From the NCBI GenBank assembly GCA_900316975.1, contig ONFA01000044.1, positions 1 through 35,779 of the forward strand: 35,779 nt of DNA. The letters are read 5' to 3'. Of this stretch, positions 24,779 through 32,938 are shown piece by piece. Source of the DNA: an uncultured Prevotellaceae bacterium. Lineage in GTDB: Bacteria; Bacteroidota; Bacteroidia; Bacteroidales; Bacteroidaceae. The translations under genes were made by a program, and so were the position numbers. How positions within the stretch are numbered: position 1 is the stretch's first letter; every line of letters starts with the position of its first letter. The notes below the pieces were generated by a model. That model made no database searches, had not been told where the DNA came from, and saw only the letters and a program-made list of their open reading frames with translations.

Positions 24779-27427
24779 TTGATTTACCCAACTACATACG
24801 AACAGAAGATTGGCTTCGACCAAATCAGGAGCAGGCTCACGGCACTTTGCCTCTGCTCGTTGGGCGAAGGACTGGTGCGCAATATGGCGTTTGCGGCCAA
24901 CTTTGATGACATCCGCCGCCAAGTGAAGCAGACGATGGAGTTTGTGCAAATCCTGCAAGAGGAGGATTTCCCCGACCAAAACTTTTTTGATGTGCGGCCA
25001 TCGCTGAAACGCATCCGCATTCAGAATGCCTGTCTGGACGTGGAGGAACTGTTTGACCTGCAACGCTCACTGGCGACCATCGACAATGTGGTCAAGTTCT
25101 TGCAGCGTTGCCAAGACGAGGAGAACACGATTCCGTCGCATCCTTATCTCTATGCGCTGACGGCTGACGTGAAGACTTATCCCATGTTGGTGAGGCGCAT
25201 TGACCAGATTCTGGACAAGTATGGACATGTGAAGGACACGGCATCCCCCACCCTGTTGCAGATTCGCAGGGAACTGGCAGCAACGGCTGGCAGTGTGTCG
25301 AGGGCTTTGCAGAACATACTCAAGTCGGCTAAGGGGGATGGGCTGATTGACAAGGACGTGTCGCCCACCCTTCGCGATGGCCGTCTGGTCATTCCTGTGG
25401 CTCCGGCGATGAAGAGGAAGATTCGGGGCATTGTGCATGACGAGTCGGACACGGGAAGGACGGTGTTCATAGAGCCTGCCGAGGTGGTGGAGGCGAACAA
25501 CAAGATACGTGAGTTGGAGAATGAGGAGAGGAAGGAAATCAACCGCATCCTGATGGAGTTCACGCAGACGGTGCGGCCAGAAGTGGAGGAGATGCTGGCA
25601 AGTTATGAGTTCTTGGCACAAATCGACTTTATCCGTGCGAAGGCGAAGTTTGCCATCCTGACAAACAGCACAGAGCCACGCATGGAGAACAGGCAGGTGC
25701 TCGACTGGGCAATTGCGGTGCATCCGCTGCTGGAATTGAGACTAAAGACCCAGACCCTCCCCTCACCCTCCCTGCAGGGAGGGAGTAGTATCTCTGCCAA
25801 TGAGGATACAAGCGAGCAAAGTAACCACCCCCTCCCTGCAGGGAGGGTGAGGGGAGGGTCTATGTCTTCCCGCCATGTGGTGCCGCTCGACATCACGCTG
25901 AACCAGAAGCAACGTCTGTTGCTCATTTCGGGACCGAATGCGGGAGGAAAGTCGGTGTGTCTGAAAACGGTAGGACTACTACAATATATGTTCCAATGCG
26001 GTATGCCTGTGCCTGTGGCGAAGAGCAGTGTGTTCGGCATCTTCCGCAGCATCTTCATCGACATCGGCGATGAGCAGAGTCTGGAGAATGACCTCTCCAC
26101 CTACTCCTCGCACTTGCTCAACATGAAGAACATGATGAAGCATTGCGACGGGGCGAGCCTCATCCTCATCGATGAGTTTGGAGGGGGTACGGAACCGCAG
26201 ATTGGTGGTGCGATGGCGGAGGCGATGCTGAAGGTCTATAACAAGAAACATGCCTTCGGAGTCATCACCACCCACTATCAGAACCTGAAGCACTATGCAC
26301 AGGAAACGGAGGGCATCGTGAATGGTGCCATGCTGTATGACCGCCAACAAATGCAGCCGCTCTTCCAACTCTCCATCGGCAATCCGGGCAGTTCGTTCGC
26401 CATCGAGATAGCCCGCAAGACGGGCATCCCCGAAGAGGTGATCAAGGATGCCAGCGAGATTGTGGGCAAGGACTATATCAACTCGGACAAGTATCTGCAA
26501 GACATCGTGCGCGACAAGCGTTACTGGGAACAGAAGAGGCAGAGCATCCATCAGCACGAGAAGCAGATGGAGCAGACAATTCAGCGATATGAGGAGGACA
26601 TCCAGAAGGTGCACGACGAGCGCAAAGCCATCATCGCCCGTGCGAAGGAAGAGGCAGAGCAGATGCTGAAGGATTCTAACGCCAAGATTGAGCAGACCAT
26701 CAAGGACATCAAGGAGGCACAGGCAGAGAAGGAACGCACCCGAATGATTCGTCAGGACCTCGCCGACTTCAAGCAAGACATCAAGGAGATTGACCCCGAC
26801 CTGGCTGACGAGAAAATCAGGCGGCAGATGGAGAAGTTGATGAGGAGGAGAGAAAATAAAAAGAAAAAGATCCTCTCCCCGCCCCTCCCCCGTAATGGGG
26901 AGGGAGAAAACCATCCGAATGGCTCTCCCCATCATGGGGGAGATGTCCGCCAGGACAGAGAGGGTCTTCTGGAAGGGTCTTTTGTCCGCCTGAAAGGTCA
27001 AACCACCATCGGGCAGATTCAGAAGATCAGCGGCAACGAGGCAACGGTCATCTTTGGTCAAATCACCACCAATGTGAAGTTGAGCCGCCTCGAACCTGCC
27101 GAAGCACCGAAGAAGGAGAAGAACGTGGCTGCCACGTTTGTGAGTGTGCAGACACGCGATGACATACGCAAGACGACGCTTAACTTCAAGGAGCAACTCG
27201 ATGTGCGCGGCATGCGCGGCGATGAGGCTGTGCAAGCCGTCACCTACTTCATCGACGATGCCCTCGTGGCACGTGCCTCAAGAGTGAAAATCCTGCATGG
27301 CACTGGCACGGGTGCCCTCAAGACCGTCATCCGCCAATACCTCAACACGATGCCTCCTGTGGCTGACTACTACGATGAAGACATCCGCTTTGGCGGGGCA
27401 GGCATCACGATTGTGGAACTGGTATGA
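24779..27427 (+). CDS. mutS2: MutS2, recombination-suppressing/ribosome-rescue ATPase
   Basis: This 882-residue MutS homologue lacks the mismatch-recognition domain and ends in an Smr nuclease domain, the MutS2 layout. Visible parts are the MutS core and lever (MIYPTTYEQKIGFDQIRSRL to about 320), the ATPase with Walker A SGPNAGGKS and DEFGGGTEP, a long coiled coil (HEKQMEQTIQRYEEDIQKV), a KOW-like segment (GSFVRLKGQTTIGQI), and Smr (LDVRGMRGDEAV, ILHGTGTGALK). The start is TTG at 24779, just after the promoter and matching the usual N-terminus. Two palindromic elements add foreign peptide: one directly before the ATPase (25751-25862) and one between coiled coil and KOW (26867-26968). Confidence 0.92.
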   Translation: MIYPTTYEQKIGFDQIRSRLTALCLCSLGEGLVRNMAFAANFDDIRRQVKQTMEFVQILQEEDFPDQNFFDVRPSLKRIRIQNACLDVEELFDLQRSLATIDNVVKFLQRCQDEENTIPSHPYLYALTADVKTYPMLVRRIDQILDKYGHVKDTASPTLLQIRRELAATAGSVSRALQNILKSAKGDGLIDKDVSPTLRDGRLVIPVAPAMKRKIRGIVHDESDTGRTVFIEPAEVVEANNKIRELENEERKEINRILMEFTQTVRPEVEEMLASYEFLAQIDFIRAKAKFAILTNSTEPRMENRQVLDWAIAVHPLLELRLKTQTLPSPSLQGGSSISANEDTSEQSNHPLPAGRVRGGSMSSRHVVPLDITLNQKQRLLLISGPNAGGKSVCLKTVGLLQYMFQCGMPVPVAKSSVFGIFRSIFIDIGDEQSLENDLSTYSSHLLNMKNMMKHCDGASLILIDEFGGGTEPQIGGAMAEAMLKVYNKKHAFGVITTHYQNLKHYAQETEGIVNGAMLYDRQQMQPLFQLSIGNPGSSFAIEIARKTGIPEEVIKDASEIVGKDYINSDKYLQDIVRDKRYWEQKRQSIHQHEKQMEQTIQRYEEDIQKVHDERKAIIARAKEEAEQMLKDSNAKIEQTIKDIKEAQAEKERTRMIRQDLADFKQDIKEIDPDLADEKIRRQMEKLMRRRENKKKKILSPPLPRNGEGENHPNGSPHHGGDVRQDREGLLEGSFVRLKGQTTIGQIQKISGNEATVIFGQITTNVKLSRLEPAEAPKKEKNVAATFVSVQTRDDIRKTTLNFKEQLDVRGMRGDEAVQAVTYFIDDALVARASRVKILHGTGTGALKTVIRQYLNTMPPVADYYDEDIRFGGAGITIVELV
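25751..25862. repeat. palindromic element inserted in frame in mutS2 (copy B)
   Basis: This is the cleanest copy. Its first 32 bases from 25752 and its last 32 bases ending at 25861 are perfect inverted repeats, and each arm contains CCCTCCCTGCAGGGAGGG. It encodes a peptide in the same frame as the uvrA copy. Of the three forward frames only this one is fully open, which suggests selection for readable insertion. It sits in a spacer just upstream of the ATPase domain. Confidence 0.88.
26867..26968. repeat. second palindromic element type, in frame in mutS2
   Basis: This stretch of about 100 bp is bounded by AAGATCCTCTC and GAGAGGGTCTT (imperfect inverted ends). It contains two inner hairpins (CTCCCC/GGGGAG at 26885-26904 and CTCCCC/GGGGAG at 26924-26942). 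It differs in sequence from the 111-bp element. It supplies the peptide LSPPLPRNGEGENHPNGS and onwards between the coiled coil and the KOW-like segment of MutS2. Confidence 0.6.
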
Positions 27428-27462
27428 CCGACCATTTTTTTGAACTACTAAACAACTGATAT

Positions 27463-28707
27463 ATGATGAAAAAGATACTTTCATGCCTGATTGTCTGTGC
27501 TGCCGTTACTGCCTATGCTCAGAGCGACAGCATTGTCCCTGCGGCTCCTCCTGCATACCCCTATCTGACCCCTATCTCATCGATGAAAGAACTCAATGAG
27601 AACGTGATGAGCCTCAACTTTGGCAAAGCAGCCACCGATGCGAAGAAACTTGCAGCGACAGCCAAACGTCGTCGGGAATCGACGGCTGACTTCGACCGCA
27701 TTGCCGAGATTTGCAGAAAGGGAGAAAGCGGACTGAGAGGCGTCGATAGGGTCACCATCGTTGACAGTGTGGTGGTGGATAAGACGGATTTCCTCAAGGC
27801 CTATCCTCTCTCTGAGGATCTTGGCGCCCTCATCCTCTCGAAACGAGGCGACATCGTGCAATATCAGACACAACTGAACGGCATGGTGCTGCAACCCGAA
27901 GGTACCGACAGCACCGACTTGCAAATTGTGCGTTACTATCAGGAGGAAGGTCACCTCACTGAAGGGACTATCATTGAGGGACTGGGCATCGATGGCGACA
28001 TTAACTACCCCTTCCTCATGCCTGACGGACAGACGTTTTACTTTGCTGCACGGAGCGAAAACGGTTATGGCAACTACGACCTCTATGCCACCCGCTACGA
28101 CAGCGACAGCAAACGGTTCTATCAAGCGGAGAACATGGGGTTTCCCTACAACTCATACGCCAACGACTACATGCTGGTCATTGACGAAACAGTCAATCTT
28201 GGTTGGTTTGCAAGTGACCGCTACCAACCTGCTAGCAAGGTGTGTATCTACACGTTCATTCCCAACGAATCGCGCCAAACCATCGACTACGAAACGACTG
28301 ATCTTGACGAATTGTGTGCCATGGCGTCGCTCCAATCCATCGCCACACTCCCTTTGACCGACGAGCAGAAACAGACCAAGACACAAGCCCGAAAGCGCCT
28401 CTCAACGGTCAATTCTCAACGGTCAACTCACAACTCGCAAAGGGATTTCGAGTTCATCCTCAACGACGACAAGACTTGCTACACGTTGGCAGACTTCACT
28501 TCTGCCAATGCTAAGAAACTGTGCAGCGAATGGGTGCAGAAATCGAAGAACCTCGTCACCCTCAACGAGCAACTGCAAAAGATGAGAGAAACTTCGCCAT
28601 CATCACGCCAGCAAATTCTCAACCTCGAGAACCGCATCATCGAACTGCAAGCCGAAGTACACAACATCGAGAAGAACATACGCAAAACAGAACTTTCACA
28701 ACCGTAA
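27463..28707 (+). CDS. exported PD40/WD40-like beta-propeller fragment protein
   Basis: This 414-residue protein has a signal peptide (MMKKILSCLIVCAAVTAYA). A helical, Lys/Arg-rich region follows (about 45-90), then a block typical of PD40/TolB-like repeats (YPFLMPDGQTFYFAARSENGYGNYDLYATRYD and NLGWFASDRY) seen in Bacteroidetes OmpA-linked envelope proteins. The C-terminus (~345-410) is a coiled coil (LENRIIELQAEVHNIEKNI). Residues ~314-326 (STVNSQRSTHNSQ) come from a 14-bp nucleotide repeat and are not part of the fold. I cannot assign a precise function. The gene lies 35 bp after mutS2 and may be co-transcribed with it. Confidence 0.72.
   Translation: MMKKILSCLIVCAAVTAYAQSDSIVPAAPPAYPYLTPISSMKELNENVMSLNFGKAATDAKKLAATAKRRRESTADFDRIAEICRKGESGLRGVDRVTIVDSVVVDKTDFLKAYPLSEDLGALILSKRGDIVQYQTQLNGMVLQPEGTDSTDLQIVRYYQEEGHLTEGTIIEGLGIDGDINYPFLMPDGQTFYFAARSENGYGNYDLYATRYDSDSKRFYQAENMGFPYNSYANDYMLVIDETVNLGWFASDRYQPASKVCIYTFIPNESRQTIDYETTDLDELCAMASLQSIATLPLTDEQKQTKTQARKRLSTVNSQRSTHNSQRDFEFILNDDKTCYTLADFTSANAKKLCSEWVQKSKNLVTLNEQLQKMRETSPSSRQQILNLENRIIELQAEVHNIEKNIRKTELSQP
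28402..28436. repeat. 14-bp direct repeats inside a coding region
   Basis: TCAACGGTCAATTC (28402-28415) is followed directly by TCAACGGTCAACTC (28416-28429) and then by a partial third unit. It is read in frame as STVNSQRSTHNSQ. The opposite strand carries AGTTGACC motifs reminiscent of the AGTTGAAA repeats at 14411-14475. Confidence 0.65.
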
Positions 28708-28715
28708 CAACCAAC

Positions 28716-28783
28716 CCAGTACTTCTTATAAAGTACTCGAGTACTTCCTATGCAGTACTACAGTACTTTATAAGAAGTACTGG
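28716..28783. repeat. six-fold AGTACT palindromic element
   Basis: AGTACT occurs at 28718, 28732, 28740, 28754, 28762 and 28776, with spacers of 8, 2, 8, 2 and 8 bases. The outer arms form a perfect 22-bp inverted repeat (28716-28737 with 28762-28783). The whole can fold into one long stem or a three-hairpin cloverleaf. It lies 8 bases after the PD40-like gene and before the nucleoside phosphorylase gene. Confidence 0.9.
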
Positions 28784-28817
28784 AGAGGCTACGAGCCCCA
28801 AACAACCCTAAGAAAAC

Positions 28818-29687
28818 ATGAAAATATTTCCACCCTCCGAACTCATCATCAACGCTGACGGTTCAGCGTTCCACCTCCATCTGCGCCCCGAACAACTCGC
28901 CGACAGAGTGATATTGGTAGGCGACCCAGGCAGAGTCACCACTGTGGCTGAACACTTCTCCGAGAGAGAATGTGAAGTGAGTAGTCGCGAGTTCCACAGC
29001 ATCACTGGCACCTACGAAGACAAGCGCATCACGGTGCTCTCTACAGGCATCGGATGCGACAACATTGATATCGTCATGACTGAACTCGATGCTCTTGCCA
29101 ACATCGACTTCAACACCCGCACCGAGAAGCCAACCCACCGCACACTCACCATCGTGCGCATCGGCACTTGTGGTGGCTTGCAACCGTTCACCCCTACGGG
29201 GTCGTTCATCGCATCGGTGAAGAGCATCGGTTTTGACGGATTGCTCAACTATTATGCTGGAAGGAATGAGGTGTGCGACCTGCAACTGGAGGAGGCTTTC
29301 AAGCAACACATGAATTGGAGCCCTCTCAAAGGTGCACCTTATGTGGCTGTGGCAGACCCTGAACTGATTGAGCAGATTGCAGGAGACGACATGGTGCGCG
29401 GCTACACCATTGCCTGCGGTGGTTTCTATGGTCCGCAAGGTCGCCAGATTCGTTTGAAGATTCAAGACCCCGACCAAAACGAGAAGGTGGAAGCCTTTGA
29501 ATATGACGGACTTCACATCTGCAACTTCGAGATGGAAAGTTCTGCTGTGGCGGGGCTATCCGCTCTGCTCGGCCATCGTGCCATGACCTGCTGCATGGTC
29601 ATTGCGAACCGTTACACCACGGAAATGAACACGGAATATAAGAACACTATCGACAACCTCATTGTAAAAGTGTTAGACCGCATCTAA
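28818..29687 (+). CDS. nucleoside phosphorylase, uridine phosphorylase-like
   Basis: This 289-residue protein belongs to the PNP/UDP nucleoside phosphorylase superfamily. VILVGDPGRVTTVAEHF holds the phosphate-binding GDPGR, VLSTGIGCDNIDIVMTEL and IVRIGTCGGLQPF hold the core strands, and CNFEMESSAVAGLSALLGH is the nucleoside-binding Glu-Met-Glu region. It cleaves nucleosides with phosphate to base and ribose-1-phosphate in salvage. The extra GGFYGPQGRQIRL region resembles uridine phosphorylases of Bacteroidetes, but base preference cannot be settled here. Its TAA is followed directly by the ATG of mnmE with no gap. Confidence 0.88.
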   Translation: MKIFPPSELIINADGSAFHLHLRPEQLADRVILVGDPGRVTTVAEHFSERECEVSSREFHSITGTYEDKRITVLSTGIGCDNIDIVMTELDALANIDFNTRTEKPTHRTLTIVRIGTCGGLQPFTPTGSFIASVKSIGFDGLLNYYAGRNEVCDLQLEEAFKQHMNWSPLKGAPYVAVADPELIEQIAGDDMVRGYTIACGGFYGPQGRQIRLKIQDPDQNEKVEAFEYDGLHICNFEMESSAVAGLSALLGHRAMTCCMVIANRYTTEMNTEYKNTIDNLIVKVLDRI

Positions 29688-30995
29688 ATGAACAACTTTC
29701 ACTCTTCAACCCCTCAAGAGGACACCATCTGTGCTTTGGCAACCGCTCCCGGTGGAGCCATCGGCATCATCCGCATTTCAGGTCCTCAGACCTTCGCCGT
29801 GGTCAGTAACCTCTGTCAACTTTGCTGCGACGCTGTCGCTGCCAACACCATCCACTACACCCACATCACCGATGGCACCACTATCATCGACGAGGTGCTC
29901 CTCTCTGTCTTCCGCGCCCCCCACTCCTACACAGGCGAAGATTCCGTCGAAATTTCATGTCATGGTTCCTCCTATATACTTAACAAGGTATTAGAATTGC
30001 TGATGCAGAACGGATGCCGCATGGCAAACCCCGGTGAATACACCATGCGTGCCTATCTCAACGGCAAACTCGACCTCTCGCAAGCAGAAGCCGTAGCAGA
30101 CCTCATCGCTTCCACCAACAAGGCAACCCACGACATCGCCATGAACCAACTGAGAGGACACTTCTCATCTGAACTTGCGCAACTGCGTGAACAACTATTG
30201 AAACTCACCTCCCTCCTCGAACTGGAACTCGACTTCTCCGACCATGAGGACCTCGAATTTGCCAACCGTACCGAACTCCTGGAATTGGCACAAAAGATTG
30301 ATGACCACATCACCCGCCTTGCCGACACCTTCCATGCTGGCAACGCCATCAAGAACGGCATTCCCGTTGCCATAGTCGGAGCACCCAACGTCGGCAAATC
30401 CACCCTCCTCAATGCCCTTTTGGGTGAAGAACGCGCCATTGTCAGCGACATACAGGGCACCACCCGCGATGCCATCGAAGACACCATCCAACTCGGCGGC
30501 ATCACCTTCCGTTTCATCGACACCGCAGGCATCCGTCACACCGACGACAAAATTGAGAATCTCGGCATCGAGCGCTCCATCTCAGCCGCCCAACGCGCCC
30601 ACATCATCCTTATGGTGACAGAGCCAGGAATCCCCTATCCAAACATTCCCATCCGCGATGACCAAACCGTCATCCACATCGAAAACAAAACCCCCACTTT
30701 CCAAGCCAAACACGGCATTGGTCTCGACAACCTCCGACAACAACTCATCGCCGCTGCCCCCAACACCTCCGACTCCGACACCATCATCACCTCCGCCCGC
30801 CACTACGAAGCCCTCCTCCGTGCCCACACCTCCCTCCTCCGTGTCCTCGAAGGCCTCCACACCAACCTCCCCGGTGACCTCCTCGCCGAAGACCTCCGCC
30901 TCACCCTCCACCATCTCTCCGACATCACCGGCGGTCAAATCACCCCCCAAGAAACCCTCAACAACATCTTTAGCCATTTCTGCGTGGGCAAGTGA
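29688..30995 (+). CDS. mnmE: tRNA modification GTPase MnmE
   Basis: This 435-residue protein, with MnmG, installs the carboxymethylaminomethyl group at U34 of certain tRNAs. The N-terminal folate-binding domain (DTICALATAPGGAIGIIRISG, ~1-118), the helical domain (GEYTMRAYLNGKLDLSQAEAVADLI), and the G domain with GAPNVGKS (~231-238), GTTRDA (~257-262) and DTAG (~279) are clear, and the protein ends in FCVGK with the conserved Cys. It is slightly short (usual ~450-460). The G4 motif, normally NKxD, reads ENKTP, so the guanine-specifying Asp is absent. The last 18 bases match the kind of site used by elements that integrate at mnmE. Confidence 0.95.
   Translation: MNNFHSSTPQEDTICALATAPGGAIGIIRISGPQTFAVVSNLCQLCCDAVAANTIHYTHITDGTTIIDEVLLSVFRAPHSYTGEDSVEISCHGSSYILNKVLELLMQNGCRMANPGEYTMRAYLNGKLDLSQAEAVADLIASTNKATHDIAMNQLRGHFSSELAQLREQLLKLTSLLELELDFSDHEDLEFANRTELLELAQKIDDHITRLADTFHAGNAIKNGIPVAIVGAPNVGKSTLLNALLGEERAIVSDIQGTTRDAIEDTIQLGGITFRFIDTAGIRHTDDKIENLGIERSISAAQRAHIILMVTEPGIPYPNIPIRDDQTVIHIENKTPTFQAKHGIGLDNLRQQLIAAAPNTSDSDTIITSARHYEALLRAHTSLLRVLEGLHTNLPGDLLAEDLRLTLHHLSDITGGQITPQETLNNIFSHFCVGK
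30978..30995 (+). other. candidate attachment site at the 3' end of mnmE
   Basis: The last codons of mnmE (FCVGK plus stop) correspond to the position used as attB by Salmonella genomic island 1 in proteobacterial mnmE/trmE. A tyrosine-recombinase element begins shortly after this point here. The right-hand junction lies outside the window, so no direct repeat can be shown. Confidence 0.3.
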
Positions 30996-31037
30996 CCCCT
31001 TATAAACAACTCTGAACAACTTGGAGTAATTTGAACT

Positions 31038-31070
31038 AAGTCCCTCTAAATGAGGGACTTTTTGTATTTT
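31038..31070 (+). terminator. intrinsic terminator after mnmE
   Basis: A perfect 9-bp stem (AAGTCCCTC 31038-31046 with GAGGGACTT 31052-31060), a 5-base loop and a following TTTGTATTTT run end the uvrA-mnmE side transcripts. Confidence 0.85.
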
Positions 31071-31170
31071 AACACTTCACAGTTTTTCCAGTTATTTTTG
31101 CACCGTATTTCTACCGCGAGTGTAAAACAGATAGTCAGATTCACACCTAAATGACATCGTAGAAACAAGC

Positions 31171-31252
31171 GTGAGACGCTATGAGAAAAGGCAAAAATGA
31201 CATTGAGGGTACAACGTGAGACACCATGAGACGTGATGAGACAATGTGAGAC
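31171..31252 (+). promoter_or_regulatory. helically phased (A/G)TGAGAC repeats upstream of the multi-HTH gene
   Basis: (A/G)TGAGAC occurs at 31216, 31226, 31236 and 31246, exactly 10 bp apart. An outlying pair lies at 31171 (GTGAGAC) and 31181 (ATGAGAA). Ten-bp spacing puts every copy on the same face of the helix, as in operator or iteron arrays. The array ends 40 bp before the ATG of the gene for an eight-module HTH protein. Confidence 0.7.
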
Positions 31253-31291
31253 ACTTTAGCAGGCGAAAATTAACAAACGAGTGCAACAATT

Positions 31292-32938
31292 ATGGAGATT
31301 CAGAAACGCTGTAAGTACTGTGGAAGATCCTTTATTGCGCATAAGATGACCACCATCTATTGCTCACCTTCGTGCAATAATAAGGACTACAAAAGAGCAA
31401 TCCGGCAAAAGCAGATTGCCGAGTACATGGAGGAAGAAAAACAGAAGACTCCCAAGGTAGATATTCTTGGGGGCAAGGAATTCCTCACCCCAACCGAAGG
31501 TGCATTACTTCTTGGTCTAAGCCGCGCTACATTCTATCGCTATATGCTTAATGGCACCATAAAAGCAGTACAATTGCGAGGAAAGACTATTGTTCGCAGG
31601 AAGGACATCGAGAGATTGTTTGACAATCCTCCAACTTATCAGTCCCATTCGGAGAAGAAGCAAGAGAAGCGCGAATACTACACTTTCAGGCAAATCATGG
31701 AGAAGTTCAAATGCTCAAAGAAGGCTATTATGACCAGAGTTGAGAAATACAACATCCCCAAAGTTTACCAAGGTCGCAACTGTTTCTTTGACCGTGCTCT
31801 GGTTGATGTCCATTTTGCTCAACTTATTGCGGATATTAACTTACGTGACTATTATACTATTCCGCAACTGGAGGAGAAATACAAGATGAGCCATACAGCT
31901 GTATTATCATTTGTGACCAGAAACAAGATACCACGTATTACACAAGGAAGAACTGTCTATTACTCCAGAGCACATATTGATACGCTGAAAGGTGAGCGTG
32001 AATCCATCGATCCGAACTATTACACATACGCAGAAGTCATGGAGAAGTACCATTTCTCAAAAGACCAGATCTCTTACTACGTCCATAACTATGAAATAGA
32101 CAATCATAAACAGGGACGTTTTACTGTCATCAACAGAAAGGAGTTTGACCGCATTATCAAAGAGCGCATGGAAACAAATTCTCTGGAGAAAGAAAAAGAG
32201 CGGAGAGCAAAACTGCCGAAACTCAATGCTATTCCAGAAGGTTATATTTCTGTTGCTCAAATAGCAGAAAAATATGGAGTCACGCCCAAACACGTCCAGG
32301 CTAAGACTCGTGAAGCAAAAACGCCAAAGCTTGTTATAAAGCATTTGAACTACTATAACGAGGCTGCTATTGAGCAGCTATTCAACAGAGACCCGGAGAA
32401 GTTTGAAGTTCCTAAGGACTATATCACGGCACAGGAGATTGCCAAACGCTTCAAGGTCACGGTTCATCACGTTCATGGGCGAACAAGAGAGGCCAACATT
32501 CCTAAGATAACGGTGAAGCATGTCAACTTCTATGAGCTGAAAGCCGTTGAAGTTCTGTTTGCCAAAAATGAGGCAAGCGAAGAACTGCAAAAGAACGAAA
32601 ATGCAGAATGGCTATCCGGAACAGATGTAGAAGAAATGCTTGGTATTACAACTTGTGCAAGAAGGTCATTCGTATCAAGGCATAAGATTCCATCCAAGAA
32701 AGAACATGGTATAGCCTATTATCTCAGGTCTGCCATTGAAGACGTAAACAACACCTTGGCTAAATACAGCGACCAATACTATACTGTAGAACAGATATGT
32801 GAGAAGTTCAACATGGACAGGGACAAAGTTTACGGGATGCTAAGATACAGCAATGTAAGAAAAGTCCATGAAGGAAGGTTCGCCTTGTTTCTCAAAGAGG
32901 ATATCATAAAAATGATCCACGAGCGACAATTCACATAA
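31292..32938 (+). CDS. eight-module helix-turn-helix DNA-binding protein with zinc ribbon
   Basis: This 548-residue protein starts with a Cys4 zinc-ribbon-like segment (CKYCGRSF, YCSPSCNNKDY, residues 6-34). About eight excisionase/MerR-like winged-HTH modules of about 50-75 residues follow, each marked by a Y-(Y/I)-T/S start, a recognition helix and a wing such as VYQGRNCFF. They start near residues 63, 125, 188, 249, 325, 383, 446 and 500. Such multi-HTH proteins accompany integrases in Bacteroidetes mobile elements and are usually annotated only as helix-turn-helix proteins. It probably controls excision or the element's own promoter. The phased repeats just upstream are an obvious candidate target. 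No catalytic domain is visible. Confidence 0.85.
   Translation: MEIQKRCKYCGRSFIAHKMTTIYCSPSCNNKDYKRAIRQKQIAEYMEEEKQKTPKVDILGGKEFLTPTEGALLLGLSRATFYRYMLNGTIKAVQLRGKTIVRRKDIERLFDNPPTYQSHSEKKQEKREYYTFRQIMEKFKCSKKAIMTRVEKYNIPKVYQGRNCFFDRALVDVHFAQLIADINLRDYYTIPQLEEKYKMSHTAVLSFVTRNKIPRITQGRTVYYSRAHIDTLKGERESIDPNYYTYAEVMEKYHFSKDQISYYVHNYEIDNHKQGRFTVINRKEFDRIIKERMETNSLEKEKERRAKLPKLNAIPEGYISVAQIAEKYGVTPKHVQAKTREAKTPKLVIKHLNYYNEAAIEQLFNRDPEKFEVPKDYITAQEIAKRFKVTVHHVHGRTREANIPKITVKHVNFYELKAVEVLFAKNEASEELQKNENAEWLSGTDVEEMLGITTCARRSFVSRHKIPSKKEHGIAYYLRSAIEDVNNTLAKYSDQYYTVEQICEKFNMDRDKVYGMLRYSNVRKVHEGRFALFLKEDIIKMIHERQFT

Noticed and set aside
25979..27235. 418-codon Leu/His-rich frame antisense to mutS2
   Set aside because: Long, but opposite a gene with complete MutS2 motifs, and the Leu/His/Asp repeats mirror common codons of the sense strand.
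28402..28436. The 14-bp coding repeats as a functional peptide repeat
   Set aside because: The unit is not a multiple of three, so successive units are read in different frames; it is a nucleotide-level repeat.
30582..31019. Val/Gly/Glu-rich frames antisense to mnmE and a Pro/Ser/Thr-rich plus-strand frame at 30658-31005
   Set aside because: Both come from the C-rich third positions at the 3' end of mnmE and match no protein family.
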